Of a stretch of DNA of 51,657 bases, positions 11,283 to 20,851 are shown in pieces (the first letter of the stretch is position 1; the number at the start of each line of letters is the position of its first letter). Position numbers and translations under genes: made by a program. The stretch is from Actinomycetota bacterium (GTDB lineage Bacteria; Actinomycetota; Humimicrobiia; Humimicrobiales; Humimicrobiaceae). Location: positions 1-51,657 of the forward strand of contig JAMCVO010000683.1 in assembly GCA_023475715.1 (NCBI GenBank), read 5' to 3'. The notes beneath the pieces were generated by a model that saw only the letters and a list, made by a program, of their open reading frames with translations, did no database searches and was not told the origin of the DNA.

Positions 11283-12830
11283 ATGTTAGTCAAGGTACTG
11301 GAATTCGTCGGCATAGGACTTATTATAATAATTGCCGGATTTTTCATGGGCTTTTATTATAGAAAGATAATTGTTGATAATAAAATAAATTCTGCAGAAA
11401 ATAATGCAAAAAGAATTCTTGATGATGCTAAAAAAGAAGCACAATCATTAAAAAAAGAAGCCGTAATTGAGGGAAAAGAAGAAATAGCAAATATAAAATT
11501 AAGAAATGACGAAGAAATAAAAAGACAAAGGTACGAAATTGCCAAAATAGAAAATAGGCTTATTTCAAAGGAAGAATCCATCGATAAAAAATCTTTTTAT
11601 ATCGAAAAAAAAGAACAAAATATTTCTGTGCGGGAAAAAGAAATAGATGATTTAAAATTCAGACTGGACGAAGCACTAAAAAAAGAGGTATTAAGATTGG
11701 AGGCAATCGCTGAACTAACACGAGATGAAGCAAAAGCAATCCTAAGTAAAAAAATGGAGGAAGAAGCAAAACTTGATTCGGTAAAGGAAATAAGAAAGAT
11801 AGAGGCAAGAACAAAAGAAGATGCAGAGAAGATTGCAAAAAAAATAATAGTTCAGGCAATACAGAGATGTGCGATTGAACATGTTAGTGAAACTACCGTG
11901 TCTGTTGTAAATCTTCCCAATGATGAAATGAAGGGAAGAATAATCGGAAGAGAGGGAAGAAATATAAGGGTCTTTGAAAACCTGACAGGAATTAATATCA
12001 TTGTGGATGACACTCCTGAAGCTGTTATTCTTTCTTCTTTTGACCCCGTCAGAAGGGAAATAGCTCGCGTTACTCTCGAAAATTTGATTATGGACGGAAG
12101 AATACACCCTACCAGAATAGAAGAAATGTTTGATAAAGCCAGTAAGTTAATTAATAATGAAATAAAGATGGAAGGTGAACAGGCAATATTCGATACCGGA
12201 ATTTCTGAAGTAAATCCAGGAATCGTTAAAGTACTTGGAAGATTAAAATATAGAACAAGTTATGGTCAGAATGTCTTAATTCATTCAAAAGAAGTTGCTT
12301 ATGTAGCGGGAATAATAGCCGGAGAACTTGGACTTAACGTCAGGAAGGCAAAAAGAGCAGGATTGCTGCATGACATAGGAAAAGCATTGACTCACGATAT
12401 AGAAGGATCTCATGCTGTAATCGGTGCTGAACTTGCAAGAAGGCTGCATGAGGATGAAGAAATTTGCCATTCTATAGAATCTCACCATAATGAAATAGAA
12501 GCAACTACATTTCTTGATGTAATTGTTCAGGCCGCAGACTCCATATCGGGAGCAAGACCTGGTGCAAGACGTGAGACTCTTGAAAGTTATATAAAAAGGC
12601 TTGAAAGCCTTGAAAAAATTGCATCTGAATTTACAGGCATAGAAAAAGCTTTTGCTATTCAGGCAGGAAGAGAAATAAGAGTTATGGTAAAACCTGATGA
12701 AGTTGATGATGATCTTGCATCTGTTATTGCCAGAGATATTGCCAAAAAAATTGAAAGTGAGATGGAGTACCCTGGACAGATAAAAGTAACTGTCATTAGG
12801 GAAAGCAGAGCAATAGATTATGCTAAATAA
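11283..12830 (+). CDS. rny: ribonuclease Y
   Basis: Membrane-anchored endoribonuclease (515 aa) that initiates mRNA decay. The order of domains is an N-terminal transmembrane segment (about 7-27), a long charged coiled coil (30-195), a KH domain (about 205-265, with IIGREGRNI), and an HD phosphohydrolase domain with His363-Asp364 (LLHDIGKALTHDIEGSHA). Length matches the family. AGAGAGGA precedes the ATG by 8 nt. The 3' end overlaps the next gene by 11 nt, linking it to the GHKL ATPase gene. Confidence 0.96.
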   Translation: MLVKVLEFVGIGLIIIIAGFFMGFYYRKIIVDNKINSAENNAKRILDDAKKEAQSLKKEAVIEGKEEIANIKLRNDEEIKRQRYEIAKIENRLISKEESIDKKSFYIEKKEQNISVREKEIDDLKFRLDEALKKEVLRLEAIAELTRDEAKAILSKKMEEEAKLDSVKEIRKIEARTKEDAEKIAKKIIVQAIQRCAIEHVSETTVSVVNLPNDEMKGRIIGREGRNIRVFENLTGINIIVDDTPEAVILSSFDPVRREIARVTLENLIMDGRIHPTRIEEMFDKASKLINNEIKMEGEQAIFDTGISEVNPGIVKVLGRLKYRTSYGQNVLIHSKEVAYVAGIIAGELGLNVRKAKRAGLLHDIGKALTHDIEGSHAVIGAELARRLHEDEEICHSIESHHNEIEATTFLDVIVQAADSISGARPGARRETLESYIKRLESLEKIASEFTGIEKAFAIQAGREIRVMVKPDEVDDDLASVIARDIAKKIESEMEYPGQIKVTVIRESRAIDYAK

Positions 12831-13965
12831 TAACACTGATTTAACCAGGTTCCTGTCCGACCTTGATATTAAGAATAAGCTTAATATTGAAGAAGATTTG
12901 GGAAATGGTTATGTCAAGTTAAAGATTTCAGAAGCTGAAAGAAGACAGGCTCTCCAAGATATCCATACCGTTGAAGATATTATCATTGAGTTGTTAAGGA
13001 ACAGCCGTGATGCCAACAGCAGAAACATATTCATTGGTACAAAAAAAATAGGGGATAATAGAAGAGTTATCTACTGTATTGATGATGGCAATGGTATTCC
13101 TCCCAAATTTCATAATTTAATTTTCCAGGCCAGGGTTACCTCAAAACTTGACAACGGAATAAAGGATTCATATGGTTTTCATGGAAGGGGGATGGCATTA
13201 TTCTCAATGAAATTAACTGCGGATGAGGTAAAAATTACATTTTCCGACTACTTGAAGGGTGCAAGTATTTATATAGACGATAATCTCGAAATTATTCCGG
13301 AAAAAAAAGATCAATCATTGCTGCCTCAATTAATTGAAAGTAACGGGCAATCTCATCTGGCTGGCGGAGTAAATAATATTATTAAAGTTATTCTGGACTT
13401 CGCTCTTCAAAACAATAATATAAATTTTTACTATGGTACACCGTCTCAAATAATTGCTACAATGAGACATCTGTCTTTTAAAAAGAATAATTCTAAGAAT
13501 TACCCCAAATTCACCCAGTGGAACAAATTTTATGAATTTATAATGAAGAATAATATTAAAATAATGAATTTTCCTTCTCTGACTGATAGTTATAACATTT
13601 TAGATGAAATTACAAAAAAAATTTTTAATATGGATATTTCTCAAAGAAATCTTCAAAGAATTATATACAATGAGATAAATGCGCTTGTACCGGTAAATTT
13701 AAATATAGTTAATGATAAATTTTTTAATGATGATAAAGATTTGATTGAGGTTAAAAAAAAGAGTGAAAAGAAGCTTCAATTATATGATGAGCTGAAATTA
13801 GCAAATAGATTTAAAGATGAAGAAATAAGATGTATAATAAAAACATTAGAAGAAATAATTATAAAATATGGAAATAAACACTTTATTACGTTAGAAAACA
13901 ACATTGAATTTAAAAAAGTAAACAATACAATTAACTTTACAATTAATTTAAAGCAAAAAAATTGA
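12820..13965 (+). CDS. MutL-like GHKL ATPase of unknown function
   Basis: A 381-aa protein whose first 170 residues form a GHKL (Bergerat-fold) ATP-binding domain: an N box with Glu57, Asn61 and Asp64 (ELLRNSRDAN), a G1 box DDGNGIP (88-94), VTSKL (106-110) and a G2 box GFHGRGMALFSM (119-130). Spacing and wording resemble the MutL ATP lid (TSKI, then GFRGEAL). Residues 170-381 match no domain I know and lack the MutL C-terminal endonuclease motif. It overlaps rny by 11 nt and is 13 nt from spoVS. In Bacillus the phosphodiesterase gene ymdB holds this position. The function is unknown; co-expression with rny is likely. Confidence 0.75.
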   Translation: MLNNNTDLTRFLSDLDIKNKLNIEEDLGNGYVKLKISEAERRQALQDIHTVEDIIIELLRNSRDANSRNIFIGTKKIGDNRRVIYCIDDGNGIPPKFHNLIFQARVTSKLDNGIKDSYGFHGRGMALFSMKLTADEVKITFSDYLKGASIYIDDNLEIIPEKKDQSLLPQLIESNGQSHLAGGVNNIIKVILDFALQNNNINFYYGTPSQIIATMRHLSFKKNNSKNYPKFTQWNKFYEFIMKNNIKIMNFPSLTDSYNILDEITKKIFNMDISQRNLQRIIYNEINALVPVNLNIVNDKFFNDDKDLIEVKKKSEKKLQLYDELKLANRFKDEEIRCIIKTLEEIIIKYGNKHFITLENNIEFKKVNNTINFTINLKQKN

Positions 13966-13978
13966 AACTATATAAATA

Positions 13979-14239
13979 ATGAAACTACTCAAGGTCTCAT
14001 CAAAATCAGCACCAAATTCTGTAGCAGGTGCAATCGCAGGAATTATAAGGACGGAAAATAAAGTACAAATCCAGACAATAGGTGCAGGAGCCTTAAACCA
14101 AACAATTAAAGCTATAGCAATAGCCAGGGGATATATTGCTCCAACAGGCCAGGAGCTTATATGCATTCCTTTTTTTAAAGATATTGATGTAAATGGTGAA
14201 GTAAAAACTGCAATAGTTATAACTGTCGAAGTAAGATAG
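13979..14239 (+). CDS. spoVS: stage V sporulation protein S (SpoVS)
   Basis: An 86-aa SpoVS/Alba-like protein, recognised from LKVSSKSAPNSVAGAIAGIIR, the central IQTIGAGALNQTIKAIAIARGYI and the C-terminal TAIVITVEVR. The family dimerises and probably binds nucleic acid. It is required for spore development in Bacillus but occurs widely in non-sporulating bacteria. Position downstream of rny is conserved in many genomes. No other sporulation gene is in this window, so a sporulation role cannot be claimed. Confidence 0.92.
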   Translation: MKLLKVSSKSAPNSVAGAIAGIIRTENKVQIQTIGAGALNQTIKAIAIARGYIAPTGQELICIPFFKDIDVNGEVKTAIVITVEVR

Positions 14240-14328
14240 ATTTTTAACTTTTTGCGGGAATGCTTTATTTTTTACTTAATAGATTTAATGAATAATTCCA
14301 AAAAAATCTCTAGTTTGATTATTTTTAT

Positions 14329-15648
14329 ATGGATAAAAATACGGAAAAATTTTATATTGAAACATTTGGCTGCCAGATGAATGAGTTCGATTCTGAAAGA
14401 ATCGGATACTTAATGGAGACTTGCGGTTATTCAAGAACCAATGATTTAAATTCTGCAAAGATAATTCTGATTAATACATGCTCGGTAAGAGAAAAGGCGG
14501 ATAATAGACTTTATGGACATTTGGGAAATTTAAAGTCCTTAAAAATTAATAATCCTGATGTTTTAATTTGCGTAGGAGGGTGTACCGCTCAGAGTCTCAG
14601 AGAAAAAATAATAAAGGAATTTCCTTATATAGATATAGTTTTTGGAACAAAGAATATAAAAAATTTACCTGATCTGATTAAAAAGAGAAGGCAAACCAAT
14701 AAAAGTATTTGTGAAACTGAAACAACGAAAAGCTTTGATCATGAAATCTTCAATTTTAATGGAACATTTAAATTTAAAGCCAATTTACCAATAATAATTG
14801 GCTGCAACAATTATTGCTCATATTGTATTGTACCACAGGTAAGGGGCGAGGAAATGTCAATACCAATGAATCTTATAATAGAAAAAACAGAAAATCTTAT
14901 TTCTAAAGGTATATGCGAAATTACTTTACTTGGACAGAATGTAAACTCCTATGGAAAAGACCTAAAAGGTACTGAAAATTTTGCAGAACTCCTGGATAAT
15001 TTATCAAAAGTAAAGGGACTTAAAAGAATAAGATTTATGACATCGCACCCTAAAGATTTTTCCAAGGATATTATCAGTGTCATTAAACAAAATAGTAATA
15101 TAATGAGACATATACATCTTCCTTTACAGGCAGGCTCGAATAAAATTCTAAACTTAATGAATAGAAAGTATACCAGAGAAGATTATTTTAATTTATACCA
15201 TTCTATTAGAGGCGAACTGCCGGATTGCTCTATTACAACTGATATAATTGTCGGTTTCCCCGGGGAAAATAAGGAAGATTTTCTAGAAACATTTGAATTA
15301 GTCAAAAATTTACGGTTTGACAGGGCATTTACATTTATTTATTCAAAAAGAAGAGGAACAGCTGCTGAGAATATGCAAGATGTTGTTGCTTTGAATATAA
15401 AAAAACAATGGTTTAACAAACTTGTGGAATTGCAAAATTCAATTTCATTGGAACAAAATAAAAAAATGATTGGCCTAAAGCTTGAAGTTCTGGTTGAATG
15501 TTTTAGCAATAAAAAATCAGGTCAGTTGAAAGGAAGACTGGAAAACAATACTATAGTTAATTTCAATGGAGATAAAGAACTTATAGGAAAGTTTATTCCG
15601 GTAAAAATAAAAGATGCAAAATCATTTTATTTATACGGAGAGTTGTAA
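14329..15648 (+). CDS. miaB: tRNA-2-methylthio-N6-dimethylallyladenosine synthase MiaB
   Basis: Radical SAM methylthiotransferase (439 aa) acting on i6A37 of tRNA. The N-terminal UPF0004 domain supplies cluster ligands Cys15, Cys51 and Cys85. The radical SAM motif CX3CX2C is Cys159, Cys163 and Cys166 (GCNNYCSYCIVPQVRGEE). A C-terminal TRAM domain covers about 375-439. It stands 36 nt upstream of miaA, whose product makes its substrate. The ATG has no visible Shine-Dalgarno. Confidence 0.95.
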   Translation: MDKNTEKFYIETFGCQMNEFDSERIGYLMETCGYSRTNDLNSAKIILINTCSVREKADNRLYGHLGNLKSLKINNPDVLICVGGCTAQSLREKIIKEFPYIDIVFGTKNIKNLPDLIKKRRQTNKSICETETTKSFDHEIFNFNGTFKFKANLPIIIGCNNYCSYCIVPQVRGEEMSIPMNLIIEKTENLISKGICEITLLGQNVNSYGKDLKGTENFAELLDNLSKVKGLKRIRFMTSHPKDFSKDIISVIKQNSNIMRHIHLPLQAGSNKILNLMNRKYTREDYFNLYHSIRGELPDCSITTDIIVGFPGENKEDFLETFELVKNLRFDRAFTFIYSKRRGTAAENMQDVVALNIKKQWFNKLVELQNSISLEQNKKMIGLKLEVLVECFSNKKSGQLKGRLENNTIVNFNGDKELIGKFIPVKIKDAKSFYLYGEL

Positions 15649-15684
15649 TTTTAGTAAATTATAATAATAAGATATTTTCTAAAA

Positions 15685-16737
15685 ATGAATATTATCACTG
15701 AGAAAGAGATCGACCTGTTAAAAAATAATTTGGTAAGAGATAAAATTAATATGGATTTTATCAGAGAAATTTTAATTAAAGAAAAAAAAGTTCTTTTAGT
15801 TTGCGGTCCTACTTGTTGCGGAAAAAGCAATCTCGCCGTAAACCTTGCCATCTTGTTTAAAACAAACATTATTTCAATAGATTCTATGCAGGTTTATAAG
15901 GGAATGAATATTGGAACCGATAAATTAAGGACAGAAAAATATAAAATAAATCAGTATATGATAGATTTATTTGAACCTGGTCATAATGTTACGGCAGTAG
16001 AATTCAGAGACATTTGCAGATCTATCATTGAGAAAGAATTTTTTGAAAAAAAGAATATACCGATACTTGTAGGTGGATCTGGTCTGTATATAAGAGCCGT
16101 AATCGATGATTTGGAATTTACTTCTTCTATTGAAGAAATAAACAATAAGGCAATAAGAGAAAATATAAAAAATGAAATAAAATTAAAAGGAACTGAACAC
16201 TTTTTTAATAAATTGATTGAGATAGATCCCCAATATTGTAAAAAAATAAGTAAGAACGATGAAAGAAGGATTACAAGAGCTCTTGAAGTTTATGAAATCA
16301 CAGGGAAACCTTTTTCATATTTTCAAAATAAATGGAGTGAAAGAAAATCTATTTATAATTGCACTTTTATAGGTTTGTTTAAAGATAAAAATAATTTGAA
16401 TGATTGCATAGTTAAAAGAATCGAAAGAATGTTTTCAGACGGTTTACTGGAAGAAATAAAAACACTTATTGGTAAAGGTTATAGGGAATGCATCAGCCTA
16501 AATCAAGCAGTTGGCTATAAGGAAATTCTGGACTATCTCAACAACTCTATTGTATACGAAGAAGCCATAAAGGAAATCATAAAAAATACCAAAAAACTTG
16601 TAAAGAAACAGCTGACATGGTTTAAAGCTGACCCTCGAATAGAGTGGATAAAAATTGATAATTATTATAATATTTGTGATTTAATAAGTGATACAATTAA
16701 AATAATATGGAAAGATCTAAAATATGAACACAATTAA
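15685..16737 (+). CDS. miaA: tRNA dimethylallyltransferase MiaA
   Basis: Transfers a dimethylallyl group to A37 of tRNAs reading UNN codons (350 aa). P-loop GPTCCGKS (41-48), SIDSMQVYKGMNIGTDKL, PILVGGSGLYIRAVIDD and the DERRITRALEVYEITGKP segment are diagnostic. It has about 30 extra N-terminal residues compared with common MiaA; an internal ATG at codon 23 is an alternative start. It overlaps dapF by 14 nt. Confidence 0.95.
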   Translation: MNIITEKEIDLLKNNLVRDKINMDFIREILIKEKKVLLVCGPTCCGKSNLAVNLAILFKTNIISIDSMQVYKGMNIGTDKLRTEKYKINQYMIDLFEPGHNVTAVEFRDICRSIIEKEFFEKKNIPILVGGSGLYIRAVIDDLEFTSSIEEINNKAIRENIKNEIKLKGTEHFFNKLIEIDPQYCKKISKNDERRITRALEVYEITGKPFSYFQNKWSERKSIYNCTFIGLFKDKNNLNDCIVKRIERMFSDGLLEEIKTLIGKGYRECISLNQAVGYKEILDYLNNSIVYEEAIKEIIKNTKKLVKKQLTWFKADPRIEWIKIDNYYNICDLISDTIKIIWKDLKYEHN

Positions 16738-17590
16738 ATTTTCAAAATTTAATGGCCAAGGTAATGATTTTATAATCATTGATTGCATAAGGAATGATTG
16801 CAATATTTCAAGGCAATTAATTGCAGAAATGTGTAACAGAAATTTTGGTATTGGAGCAGATGGGTTAATTTTAATCAAAAAATCGGAAATCGCCGATTTT
16901 AAAATGGATTTTTATAACCAGGATGGCTCCACAGCAGAAATGTGTGGTAATGGTATCAGATGTATGGCAGGATTTATTTATGATAATGATATTTCGAAAA
17001 AAAATAAGTTAAATATTGAAACACTGGCTGGAATAAAAAAAATAAGCATCAATCCGTCATTTCCATCCGAAATAAAGGTAAATATGGGAATACCGGAATT
17101 TGACCCGAATAAAATACCTGTAAAAATTGATAAAAAAAATCTTGATACCGACGGAATAGTAAAAAACTATAGTCTAAAAGTTGATTCTAGAGAATTTTTG
17201 ATAAATTGTGTTTCCATGGGAAATCCGCATTGTGTAATATTTCTTGAAAATGATACAGATATGGCTAAAATACCAATTGAAAAATGGGGACCTGAAATTG
17301 AAACAAATACTATGTTTCCAAAAAAAACAAATGTTGAGTTTATAAAAATAAAAAATAAAACCGAATTGATGATGAGAGTATGGGAAAGAGGAGTAGGTGA
17401 GACACTTGCATGCGGTACAGGTGCATGTGCAGCAGGTGTTTGTTCAGTGATTCTTGAAAAAATAAAAAGCAGCAGGATAATAGTTAACCTTCTTGGCGGA
17501 AATTTGCATATTCACTGGAATGGTATAGGGGATTCCGTATATTTAGAAGGCAAGGTTAGTAATGTTTTTGATGGAAGATATAATTTATAA
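16724..17590 (+). CDS. dapF: diaminopimelate epimerase
   Basis: PLP-independent epimerase (288 aa) converting LL- to meso-diaminopimelate for lysine and peptidoglycan. The two catalytic cysteines are Cys74 (EMCGNGIRC) and Cys230 (LACGTGACAAG). FNGQGNDFIIID and GNPHCVIF are also typical. It starts within the end of miaA (14-nt overlap) and is followed by dapL, the preceding step in the same pathway. Confidence 0.96.
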   Translation: MNTIKFSKFNGQGNDFIIIDCIRNDCNISRQLIAEMCNRNFGIGADGLILIKKSEIADFKMDFYNQDGSTAEMCGNGIRCMAGFIYDNDISKKNKLNIETLAGIKKISINPSFPSEIKVNMGIPEFDPNKIPVKIDKKNLDTDGIVKNYSLKVDSREFLINCVSMGNPHCVIFLENDTDMAKIPIEKWGPEIETNTMFPKKTNVEFIKIKNKTELMMRVWERGVGETLACGTGACAAGVCSVILEKIKSSRIIVNLLGGNLHIHWNGIGDSVYLEGKVSNVFDGRYNL

Positions 17591-17642
17591 AAAGATATGA
17601 AGGCAGAATTATAAATTAAAGGATAACGGAAGGAAAAATTAT

Positions 17643-18809
17643 ATGGTTATTGAAGAATCCAACAGATTAAAAGCTTTGCCTCCTTATTTGTTTGCTGAAA
17701 TAGACAGAATTATACAGACCAAAAGAGAAAAAGGTGAAGATGTAATAAGTCTTGGAATTGGTGATCCTGATATACCAACTCCTGATGTAATTGTTGAAAG
17801 CTTATATAAAGGAGCAAAAGATTCCAAAAATCATAGATATCCTTCCAGCTATGGTATGAACCTTTTCAAGACTGCTGTCGCTGATTTTTATAAAAAAAGA
17901 TTTAATGTGGAATTAGATCCTGAAAATGAAATAATAACCCTCTGGGGCTCAAAGGAAGGAATAGCAAATATTGCTTACACCTTTATAAATCCCGGAGATT
18001 ATTCAATAGTCCCTGATCCAGGCTACCTTGTATATAAGATTGGGACTATGTTTGCAGGTGGTATTCCTTATGCAGTACCGTTAAAAGAGGAAAATAAATT
18101 TCTTATGGAATTTTCCAACATTGATGCAAAAATTGGGAAAAAGGCTAAGCTGCTTTATATAAATTATCCGAATAATCCCACTTCTGCTTCATGTGATCTA
18201 AAATTTTTTGAAAAAACCGTAGAATTTGCAGATAAATTTAATCTGATAGTATGTCATGATAATGCATATTCGGATGTTTATTTTAATGATGCCAATAAAC
18301 CTGCCAGCTTTTTAAACACTTATGGTGCCAAAGAACTGGGAATCGAATTCAATTCTTTATCCAAGACTTTTAACATGACAGGGTGGAGAATTGGATATGC
18401 GGTCGGGAATAAAGCTATAATTGCAAGCCTGGGAAAATATAAAACGAATGTTGATTCGGGTGTTTTCAATGCAGTGCAAGTTGCAGCCATTGAAGCATTC
18501 AAAAATTATGATTATATTTTTAATTCTAATTTATCCATATATAAAAAAAGAAGAAATATTATTTTTGAAAACCTTGATAAAATTGGTTTAAGTTATTATA
18601 AATCGGATGCAACTATATATATTTGGGCAAAGGTTCCCAAGGGTTATTCGTCAAAGAGCTTTGCAGAGCTGCTGCTTAACAAGACAAATGTAGTGGTAAC
18701 ACCTGGCAGTGCATTTGGTGATTATGGTGAAGGCTATTTCAGGATATCCATCACAATTGCAGATGATAGGTTGGAAGAAGCATTAGAGAGAATAAGGAAA
18801 ATCTTATAA
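17643..18809 (+). CDS. dapL: LL-diaminopimelate aminotransferase
   Basis: PLP-dependent class I/II aminotransferase (388 aa), the DapL one-step route from tetrahydrodipicolinate to LL-diaminopimelate. The N-terminus (NRLKALPPYLFAEIDR, then VISLGIGDPDIPTP) matches DapL proteins; the PLP lysine is Lys241 (SLSKTFNMTGWRIGY), and YPNNPTSA is the cofactor-loop signature. A related aspartate-type specificity cannot be excluded from sequence, but the adjacent dapF supports this call. A good GAAGGAAAA site precedes the ATG. Confidence 0.88.
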   Translation: MVIEESNRLKALPPYLFAEIDRIIQTKREKGEDVISLGIGDPDIPTPDVIVESLYKGAKDSKNHRYPSSYGMNLFKTAVADFYKKRFNVELDPENEIITLWGSKEGIANIAYTFINPGDYSIVPDPGYLVYKIGTMFAGGIPYAVPLKEENKFLMEFSNIDAKIGKKAKLLYINYPNNPTSASCDLKFFEKTVEFADKFNLIVCHDNAYSDVYFNDANKPASFLNTYGAKELGIEFNSLSKTFNMTGWRIGYAVGNKAIIASLGKYKTNVDSGVFNAVQVAAIEAFKNYDYIFNSNLSIYKKRRNIIFENLDKIGLSYYKSDATIYIWAKVPKGYSSKSFAELLLNKTNVVVTPGSAFGDYGEGYFRISITIADDRLEEALERIRKIL

Positions 18810-18821
18810 TTTTTACTGCTT

Positions 18822-20195
18822 ATGATTGAGACAAAAGAGACAAAAAAAATAACAAAATCTTTCCGGTCTGGTTTTATTAAAATAGATAACACTAACAGTA
18901 GCAGCAGTAGGGCTGGCAAAGAAATGGCTCTTCTGGTATTTGTCAAAATAAAATCAAAAGAAGATACAAAAAATATTGAAGAAGAAATTGAAGAATTAAA
19001 AAATCTTACAATAAGCGCCGGCGCTAATATTGAAGGTTATATTATACACAAGCAGCTGGCGCTTAATCCAAAATATTTTCTAAGCACAGGAAAATTAGAA
19101 GAAATAAAAAATTTAATTACTAAAAGCCAAGTAGATCTTGTAATATTTGATGAAGACTTAACGTCTGCGCAACAAAGCAATCTCCAGAAAAAATTAAGCG
19201 CTAAAGTTATAGATAGGACTGCTCTTATACTTGATATTTTTTCTCAAAGGGCAAGAAGCAGGGAAGGTAAGCTGCAAGTTGAACTCGCACAGTTGAATTA
19301 TATCCTGCCTCGCTTAAGAGGGAAGGGGACCCAGCTATCAAGACTTGGTGGTGGAATAGGTACAAGAGGCCCAGGGGAACAGAAGCTTGAAGTTGACAGA
19401 AGGAAAATTAGAAAAAGAATCAGCCAGCTGGAAGAAAAATTGAAACAGATCTCTATTCAAAGAGACACACAAAGGAAAAATAGGGAAGAAAGCAATGTTT
19501 TTCTTATTTCCTTGATTGGATATACAAACAGCGGTAAGTCAACACTTTTAAATTCAATTACCGAATCAGATGTTCTGGTAAAGGATATGCTTTTTTCAAC
19601 ACTTGACTCGACAACCCGAAAAATGCATATTCCTGAAACAGAAGAAATATTAATGACCGATACAGTAGGATTTATTGAAAAACTGCCACATCAGCTTGTC
19701 GCTTCTTTTAAATCAACTCTCGAGGAAGTCAAAAAAGCTGATTTGCTCCTCCTGGTTGTTGACTGCAGCAATCCTAACTTCAACAATCATATAAAAAGTG
19801 TTATGTCGGTTTTAAAAGAGATTGAAGTTTTAAACAAACAGATACTGCTGGTATTTAATAAGATAGACAAACTTGAAAACAAACAGCTTGAAACTTTAAA
19901 GATAAAATATAAAAATGGAATTTTTGTATCGGCATTATATAAAATTGGCTTGGAAGACTTGTATTTAAAAATTATAAAAGTAAGGGAAAAGCAAATGATG
20001 AAAATAACTGTAAGAATTCCCTATAATGAGGGCAAGCTGATTTCATTTATTTATAATAATTGCAAAATAGTTGACAAAAAATACCTTGAAGATAATATTA
20101 TTATTCGCTTGATAATTGATCCCAAATACTGCGGCCGAATTGCAGAATTTATATTTAAAGATAAAAAAATAGAGAGCGAAACCAGAAGAAATTAA
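18822..20195 (+). CDS. hflX: GTPase HflX
   Basis: Ribosome-associated GTPase (457 aa) linked to rescue or splitting of stalled ribosomes. The N-terminal domain includes ALNPKYFLSTGKLEEIK. It is followed by the glycine-rich linker (RLRGKGTQLSRLGGGIGTRGPGE), G1 GYTNSGKST (233-241), G3 DTVGFI and G4 NKID. It follows dapL by 12 nt. The neighbouring order miaB-miaA-dapF-hflX-lexA region resembles that of actinobacteria. It runs convergently into lexA, with the 3' ends overlapping by 4 nt. Confidence 0.94.
   Translation: MIETKETKKITKSFRSGFIKIDNTNSSSSRAGKEMALLVFVKIKSKEDTKNIEEEIEELKNLTISAGANIEGYIIHKQLALNPKYFLSTGKLEEIKNLITKSQVDLVIFDEDLTSAQQSNLQKKLSAKVIDRTALILDIFSQRARSREGKLQVELAQLNYILPRLRGKGTQLSRLGGGIGTRGPGEQKLEVDRRKIRKRISQLEEKLKQISIQRDTQRKNREESNVFLISLIGYTNSGKSTLLNSITESDVLVKDMLFSTLDSTTRKMHIPETEEILMTDTVGFIEKLPHQLVASFKSTLEEVKKADLLLLVVDCSNPNFNNHIKSVMSVLKEIEVLNKQILLVFNKIDKLENKQLETLKIKYKNGIFVSALYKIGLEDLYLKIIKVREKQMMKITVRIPYNEGKLISFIYNNCKIVDKKYLEDNIIIRLIIDPKYCGRIAEFIFKDKKIESETRRN
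19320..19327 (+). other. KOPS-like octamer inside hflX
   Basis: GGGAAGGG fits the enterobacterial FtsK-orienting pattern GGGNAGGG and points toward the dif site at 23288. A single copy carries little weight, and the motif used by this lineage is unknown. Confidence 0.15.
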
Positions 20196-20836
20196 AAATA
20201 TTTTCTTACAATTCCAATAACTTTACCCAAGATTTTTGCTTCTTTGACTTCAATAGGTTCCATGAAATCATTTTCAGGCATAAGTTTTATGCTATTAGCC
20301 TTTTTAAAAAATCTTTTTACGGTTGCTTCATCTTCAAGCATAACGGCAACAATCTCTCCATTCATGGCCGTATTTTGTTTTCTGACTATGAGGTAATCTT
20401 TATCCAGGATACCTGCATTGACCATGCTGTCTCCTTTTACATGTAACATAAAAACTTCATTATTACCCTTTGCAAAATCAGGAGTCAGGGGAAAATAATC
20501 CTCTACATTTTCATCAGCTAGGATTGGGGTTCCGGCAGCAATTTGACCAACAACCGGAACAAAAATAGTGTTATTACTAATGGGCAATTGATCGAATTTA
20601 GATTTCATAAGTTCAGAGTTTAAAACAATGGTCCTGGGCTTACTGGGATCTTTTTTAATAAAACCAAGTTCTTGAAGTTTTGATAAATGTGCATGGATAG
20701 TAGCAGAAGATTTTAAATTAACTGCTTTTGCTATTTCTCTTACTGTGGGAGGATATCCGGATTCTTTTATTTTTTCTATAATGAAGTTCAGTATTTCTTT
20801 ATGTCTTGCACTTAGTTCATTTTTATTTTTACTCAT
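20192..20836 (-). CDS. lexA: LexA repressor
   Basis: SOS repressor and self-cleaving S24 peptidase (214 aa from this start). The winged helix-turn-helix is at about 1-65 (ARHKEILNFIIEKIKESGYPPTVREIA). The cleavage site is Ala101-Gly102 (IAAGTP), with catalytic Ser137 (GDSM) and Lys174 (EATVKRF). I prefer ATG 20836 because LexA proteins begin close to the helix-turn-helix, but it has no Shine-Dalgarno. An in-frame ATG at 20875 has CAGGAG 7 nt upstream and adds 13 hydrophobic residues. A LexA box overlaps that region, suggesting autoregulation. Confidence 0.95.
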   Translation of the reverse strand: MSKNKNELSARHKEILNFIIEKIKESGYPPTVREIAKAVNLKSSATIHAHLSKLQELGFIKKDPSKPRTIVLNSELMKSKFDQLPISNNTIFVPVVGQIAAGTPILADENVEDYFPLTPDFAKGNNEVFMLHVKGDSMVNAGILDKDYLIVRKQNTAMNGEIVAVMLEDEATVKRFFKKANSIKLMPENDFMEPIEVKEAKILGKVIGIVRKYF

Positions 20837-20851
20837 GTATTTATAATAACA

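Noticed and set aside
19320..19327. Evidence for a full KOPS/FtsK polarity system
   Set aside because: Only one GGGNAGGG was noticed in the left arm and none by eye in the right arm, so no polarity can be claimed.
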